Shown piece after piece: positions 6,333-9,424 of a stretch of DNA of 9,424 nucleotides; the first letter of the stretch is position 1, and each line of letters starts with the position of its first letter. The notes under the pieces are model-generated. The model did not search any database and was not told where the DNA came from. It saw only the letters and a program-made list of their open reading frames with translations. The stretch comes from Rhodanobacteraceae bacterium UBA703 (lineage in GTDB: Bacteria; Pseudomonadota; Gammaproteobacteria; Xanthomonadales; Rhodanobacteraceae), in contig DBMH01000329.1 in assembly GCA_002297645.1 (NCBI GenBank), positions 1 through 9,424 on the forward strand. Reading direction: 5' to 3'. A program made the position numbers and the translations under genes.

Positions 6333-6533
6333 ACGTCCCTCCCCGTGTACTTTTCATCCTGACGACTCCGAGTCTCATGCAACGAGACGATCCACCAACT
6401 TTGTCCTCCAAATGAGTTATGTCCAAGAAAACTCGACGGGCATCACCAGCAATTGCTTTGGAACGCCCCTCCACCGTCACCATCGCACAAGCTTCGGCAG
6501 ATTCCGACTCGTGAAGGAACTTCCGACTTTTCT
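6333..6533 (-). other. 201-bp gap between cas3 and cas5d, no gene recognised
   Basis: This is the only sizeable gap in the operon and looks richer in A and T than the genes around it. On the minus strand it carries two direct copies of AGTCGGAA (6521-6528 and 6502-6509) just after the cas3 stop. It also has a short hairpin GTCTC-N7-GAGAC and, near the cas5d start, a strong ribosome site. TTGGAC (6421-6426) could be a -35, but the best -10 at 17 bp is CAAAGT, which is weak. An open frame from 6483 into cas5d (69 codons to 6274) lacks a ribosome site and resembles nothing I know. A second promoter for the Cascade and adaptation genes, or a processing site separating cas3 mRNA, are possible roles. 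Confidence 0.4.
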
Positions 6534-8801
6534 TCAGACAATCAACGTCTCCGTGTCGAGAAACTGCGGGTTGTCCCAATGCAGCCCGAACCGCGCGTCG
6601 TACAGCCGCGGATTCATCAATTGCACGAATTGCTCTCCATACCGTTCCGGCGCAACCGGCTCGATCGCGTGGGCCTGCCATAGCGCCTTGTAGGCGTTTT
6701 CCGGCACCTGCACGAGATACGGCTGCAACTTCCTTGCCACCCCAGGCGCGAACGGGAGCTTCTCCAACGCCTCGTCCACTTCTGCAATACGTCGATCCGA
6801 TCCCGGATCGAACGGCACGATGATCGGTCGCATCGTGGTCTGGATGATGCGGAACCTTGCCGCAAGGGTTTCCAGCGGAAGATTATCCACGCCCGCATTC
6901 TTGAGCAGGCCAAGCAAATCGCCGTCGTCCAGCTTCTGCTCGCCGAGGCGCCAGTAAAGCTCCTGGAAGTACGCCTCGATGGCATCGAGCGCCAACAGGT
7001 CGTCGCGGTGCTTTGCTTCAATGTTCCGGAACACGTCGGCGAACTGCTTCACCTCCGTCGGCGGCTGCCAGTCCGGCGCCTCGAAGATCAAGGTCTCGCT
7101 CGCTTCCACCGGCCATTCCTTGTTGCGATTGCAGCGGCCAGCGGCCTGGGCGATGGAGTCCAGGCCCGCCTCCACGCGCATCACCGTGGGAAAGGACACG
7201 TCGACGCCCGCCTCGATCAGGCTCGTCGAGACCAGCCGGCACGGCAGACCATCCTTCAATCGCCGCCGGACTTCGGCGAGCACGCCACTGCGATGACGCG
7301 CATACATCAACGTGGTGAGGTGACACGCTCCGGGCTGGTCGGCGATCGCATCGAACAGATGCCGCGCATGGCGGCGGTTGTTGACGATGCACAGCACCTG
7401 CTCGCGCTCTCGCATGTGCTCGGCCAGTGCCCTGTCGCTCAAAATACCGACATGGCGCACGCGCACGCGGCGCAGGTCGCGATAGAGCTGGCGCGGATGG
7501 GGCGCAAGCTCGCGCACGTTTTCCAAGCCATCCTTGAAACCCTGCTCCTTGCCCAATGCCGGTTGCGTCGCCGTACACAGCACGAGGCTGGCGCGGTAAT
7601 TCAGCGCCAGTTCGTCGATCAGCGTCACGCAAGGACGTAGCAAGTCCATCGGCAGCGTCTGCGCCTCATCGAGAATCACCACGCTGCCGGCGATGTGATG
7701 CAGCTTGCGACAACGCGAAGACCGATCGGCAAACAGGCTTTCGAAGAACTGCACCGCCGTGGTCACGATGATCGGCGCATCCCAGTTCTCCATCGCAAGG
7801 CGAAGCTTGCGTTCGGACTGGTAGCGATCAGGATCGTCTTTCGGTGCTGGCGTTTCCACGAACGCGCTGTGATGTTCGAGCACCGCACCCTCATCGCCCA
7901 ACGCCTCGCGGAATACCTGGGCGGTCTGCTCGACGATGCTGGTGAAGGGGATGACGTAGATCACGCGGCGCAGGCCATGCGCGATCGCGTGATCCAGCGC
8001 GAAAGCCAGCGACGCCAGCGTCTTTCCGCCGCCGGTCGGAACCGTCAGCGAAAACAGGCCGCGATCTTCCTTCGCCTTGCCGCGCACGTGCGCAAGCACA
8101 TCGGCACGGATGCGATTGACCTCGCCGTCAGCACTGAATCCAGACAGATGCGCATCCAGACGCTCACGGAGCGCTTCGAGCGATGGCCCTGCGCTCTCCT
8201 CACGCGGCGGCCTGTCTTCGACACGACGAAAGAAGTTGTCCGTGTCGATGAAATCCGCATCGACCAGACACGAGAAGATCATTCGCACCAGCAGCGAGAG
8301 CTGGAACGCACCGCGATCCTTTCGGAGCTGAAAGCCATCGGGAAGCGCGAGCTGCCCCGGCAGCCGGATCTCGCGCTCCCAGTCCGGCAGCAAGGGCGGC
8401 AGGCTTTGCAGGTAATCCGGCCTCAACCGATCGCCCAGCGAACTGCGCTTGTCGCCGTTGACACCATTCGCCAATCCGGCATGGTGGCCGGCGACCGCGT
8501 AGCCGATCAATGCCGCCAATCCTTTATCCGGCCCCTTGTAGCGCTCACGCAGCAGCCACGCGCCCCAGGTGGCGTGATCCACGCGCGGAATTTCTCCTTC
8601 GAGGCGCTCCTGGAATTTCTCCGTGTACTTGCCGACGTCGTGCGTCACGCCCGCCGCGCGCGCGACAACCGAGCCGCCGAACGCGTCGGCTTTCTCGGCC
8701 GCCCTGCGTCCGACCTCTTCCAGATGCTCCTTCAGCGACTGCCAATCCGACTTGCTTGGATTGGACGTCGAATGCGCATAAAACCTACGTTTCTCCTCCA
8801 C
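6534..8801 (-). CDS. cas3: CRISPR-associated HD nuclease-helicase Cas3 (type I-C)
   Basis: This 755-aa protein joins an N-terminal HD nuclease to a superfamily 2 helicase. Recruited by Cascade, it nicks, unwinds and degrades target DNA. HD-domain metal residues are visible at H26, H54-D55 (THDVGKY), H76 (VDHATWG), H106-H107 (GHHAG) and D181-D183. Helicase motifs follow in order: Walker A TVPTGGGKT (K260), DEAQ (378-381), CTATQ (409-413), and motif VI AQAAGRCNRN (R556 and R559). The start is GTG at 8801, since a stop lies two codons upstream in frame and no other start occurs before the conserved YAHS. GGGGAGGA lies about 7 nt before it. The first 17 bp overlap the end of recD. Length is normal and no motif is missing, so it should be active. 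Confidence 0.97.
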   Translation of the reverse strand: MEEKRRFYAHSTSNPSKSDWQSLKEHLEEVGRRAAEKADAFGGSVVARAAGVTHDVGKYTEKFQERLEGEIPRVDHATWGAWLLRERYKGPDKGLAALIGYAVAGHHAGLANGVNGDKRSSLGDRLRPDYLQSLPPLLPDWEREIRLPGQLALPDGFQLRKDRGAFQLSLLVRMIFSCLVDADFIDTDNFFRRVEDRPPREESAGPSLEALRERLDAHLSGFSADGEVNRIRADVLAHVRGKAKEDRGLFSLTVPTGGGKTLASLAFALDHAIAHGLRRVIYVIPFTSIVEQTAQVFREALGDEGAVLEHHSAFVETPAPKDDPDRYQSERKLRLAMENWDAPIIVTTAVQFFESLFADRSSRCRKLHHIAGSVVILDEAQTLPMDLLRPCVTLIDELALNYRASLVLCTATQPALGKEQGFKDGLENVRELAPHPRQLYRDLRRVRVRHVGILSDRALAEHMREREQVLCIVNNRRHARHLFDAIADQPGACHLTTLMYARHRSGVLAEVRRRLKDGLPCRLVSTSLIEAGVDVSFPTVMRVEAGLDSIAQAAGRCNRNKEWPVEASETLIFEAPDWQPPTEVKQFADVFRNIEAKHRDDLLALDAIEAYFQELYWRLGEQKLDDGDLLGLLKNAGVDNLPLETLAARFRIIQTTMRPIIVPFDPGSDRRIAEVDEALEKLPFAPGVARKLQPYLVQVPENAYKALWQAHAIEPVAPERYGEQFVQLMNPRLYDARFGLHWDNPQFLDTETLIV

Positions 8802-9424
8802 TACCTATCCTCCCCTGTAGTCCGCCGGCACGGCGCACTTCCATCGACAGCGCCGCCTGCAACGCAGCCGGCGTACTCCATAGGTCCACCGACTGCTTCG
8901 CTCGCGAGACGCCGGTGTAGAGCAGTTGCCTCGACAGGATGCGGTGCTCGGCATCGGGCGGCAGCACCACCGCCGCATGGCGGTACTCCGACCCCTGGCT
9001 CTTGTGGATCGTGATCGCGAATGCGGTTTCGTGCGTGGGCAAGGTGTGCGGGGCGAAGCTGCGCAGGCCGATGCCGCCGTTCCCGGTATCCGTGCCTTCG
9101 AACCACACCCGCAGGTTGCCGGCCGCGTCGGCGAGACAGACGCCGACGTCGCCGTTGAAGAGCCCGGCGGCATAGTCGTTGCGCGTGACGATGACCGCCC
9201 GGCCGGGATACCACTCGCTCTGGGCACCGAGGTTCCAGGCCCGGCGCAGGAACGATTCGAGCAGCACGTTGATCGCGACGGCACCGAACGGCGTTTCGCG
9301 CAGCGCGCAGAGGATCTGGCGGTCGGCGAGCGCGGCCAGCGCGCCGTGCACGAGGTCTGCGCGGGCGCGGAGCGCGGCCTCGTCTCCCGGCGGCTCCGCT
9401 CCCGCAAGGCCCGGGGCCAGCGAC
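8785..9424 (-). CDS. recD: RecBCD subunit RecD (exonuclease V alpha), C-terminal part
   Basis: The frame is open to the right edge, so only the last 212 residues or so of a protein usually about 600-700 aa long are present. RecD is the 5'-3' superfamily 1B helicase of RecBCD, which processes double-strand breaks for recombination and degrades foreign linear DNA. The fragment shows the C-terminal helicase domain: PGRAVIVTRNDYAAGLFNGD, then motif V-like FAITIHKSQGSEY, then motif VI LLYTGVSRAKQSVDLW with its Arg. The end, VRRAGGLQGRIG plus a short tail, matches the normal RecD terminus, so the 3' end is not truncated. Its TAG (8785-8787) lies 17 bp inside cas3. Apparent short ORF starts such as the GTG at 9351 are internal codons. 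Confidence 0.93.
   Translation of the reverse strand, partial: SLAPGLAGAEPPGDEAALRARADLVHGALAALADRQILCALRETPFGAVAINVLLESFLRRAWNLGAQSEWYPGRAVIVTRNDYAAGLFNGDVGVCLADAAGNLRVWFEGTDTGNGGIGLRSFAPHTLPTHETAFAITIHKSQGSEYRHAAVVLPPDAEHRILSRQLLYTGVSRAKQSVDLWSTPAALQAALSMEVRRAGGLQGRIGSGGET
8808..8816 (-). promoter_or_regulatory. Ribosome binding site of cas3, inside recD
   Basis: On the minus strand AGGGGAGGA (8808-8816) precedes the GTG at 8801 by about 7 nt from its GGAGG core. It lies within the last codons of recD, so translation of recD passes over it. This site and the in-frame TAG at 8805-8807 decide the GTG start of cas3. Confidence 0.75.

Noticed and set aside
6274..6483. Possible small gene (69 codons) in the cas3-cas5d gap
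   Set aside because: No ribosome site, overlaps the cas5d start, and no similarity I recognise.
7695..9014. 439-codon plus-strand frame opposite cas3 and recD
   Set aside because: It is the antisense shadow of two conserved genes, rich in Arg and His, with no known motif.

Overview
The window holds most of a complete type I-C (formerly Dvulg) CRISPR-Cas locus, all in one orientation on the minus strand, directly behind the 3' end of recD. Base composition is GC-rich. The RecD tail, the Cas sequences and the repeat ending in GTGGATTGAAAC together suggest a gammaproteobacterium, perhaps of the Xanthomonadales. The host assignment is an inference; no rRNA or housekeeping marker other than recD is present.

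Layout, read right to left in the direction of transcription: recD C-terminal part (8785-9424, runs off the window); cas3 (6534-8801), which starts inside the end of recD; a 201-bp gap (6333-6533); cas5d (5658-6332); cas8c (3844-5661), with a probable internal start for Cas11c (3844-4251); cas7 (2984-3847); cas4 (2340-2963); cas1 (1303-2337); cas2 (997-1287); a 175-bp leader (822-996); and a CRISPR array (1-821) with 12 full identical 32-bp repeats plus a partial one at the left edge. The array continues beyond position 1. Spacing from cas5d to cas2 is very tight: two ATGA overlaps, then gaps of 20, 2 and 15 bp. This indicates one polycistronic, translationally coupled operon.

How the genes work together (established for the family): Cas1, Cas2 and Cas4 choose, trim and integrate new spacers at the leader end. 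Cas5d cuts the pre-crRNA at the base of the repeat hairpin, leaving an 11-nt 5' handle. Cas5d, Cas7, Cas8c and Cas11c form Cascade, which finds targets next to a TTC-type PAM. Cas3 unwinds and degrades the target. All catalytic motifs I could check are present, apart from a Tyr-to-His change in Cas5d, so the system looks intact.

No new effector system is visible. The points most worth a second look are the 17-bp recD/cas3 coding overlap with a GTG start, the internal Cas11c start, two spacers whose translation resembles known phage proteins in a frame that a TTC PAM would continue sensibly, the repeated GTTCGCG element in the leader, the His at the usual Tyr position of Cas5d, and the unexplained cas3-cas5d gap.
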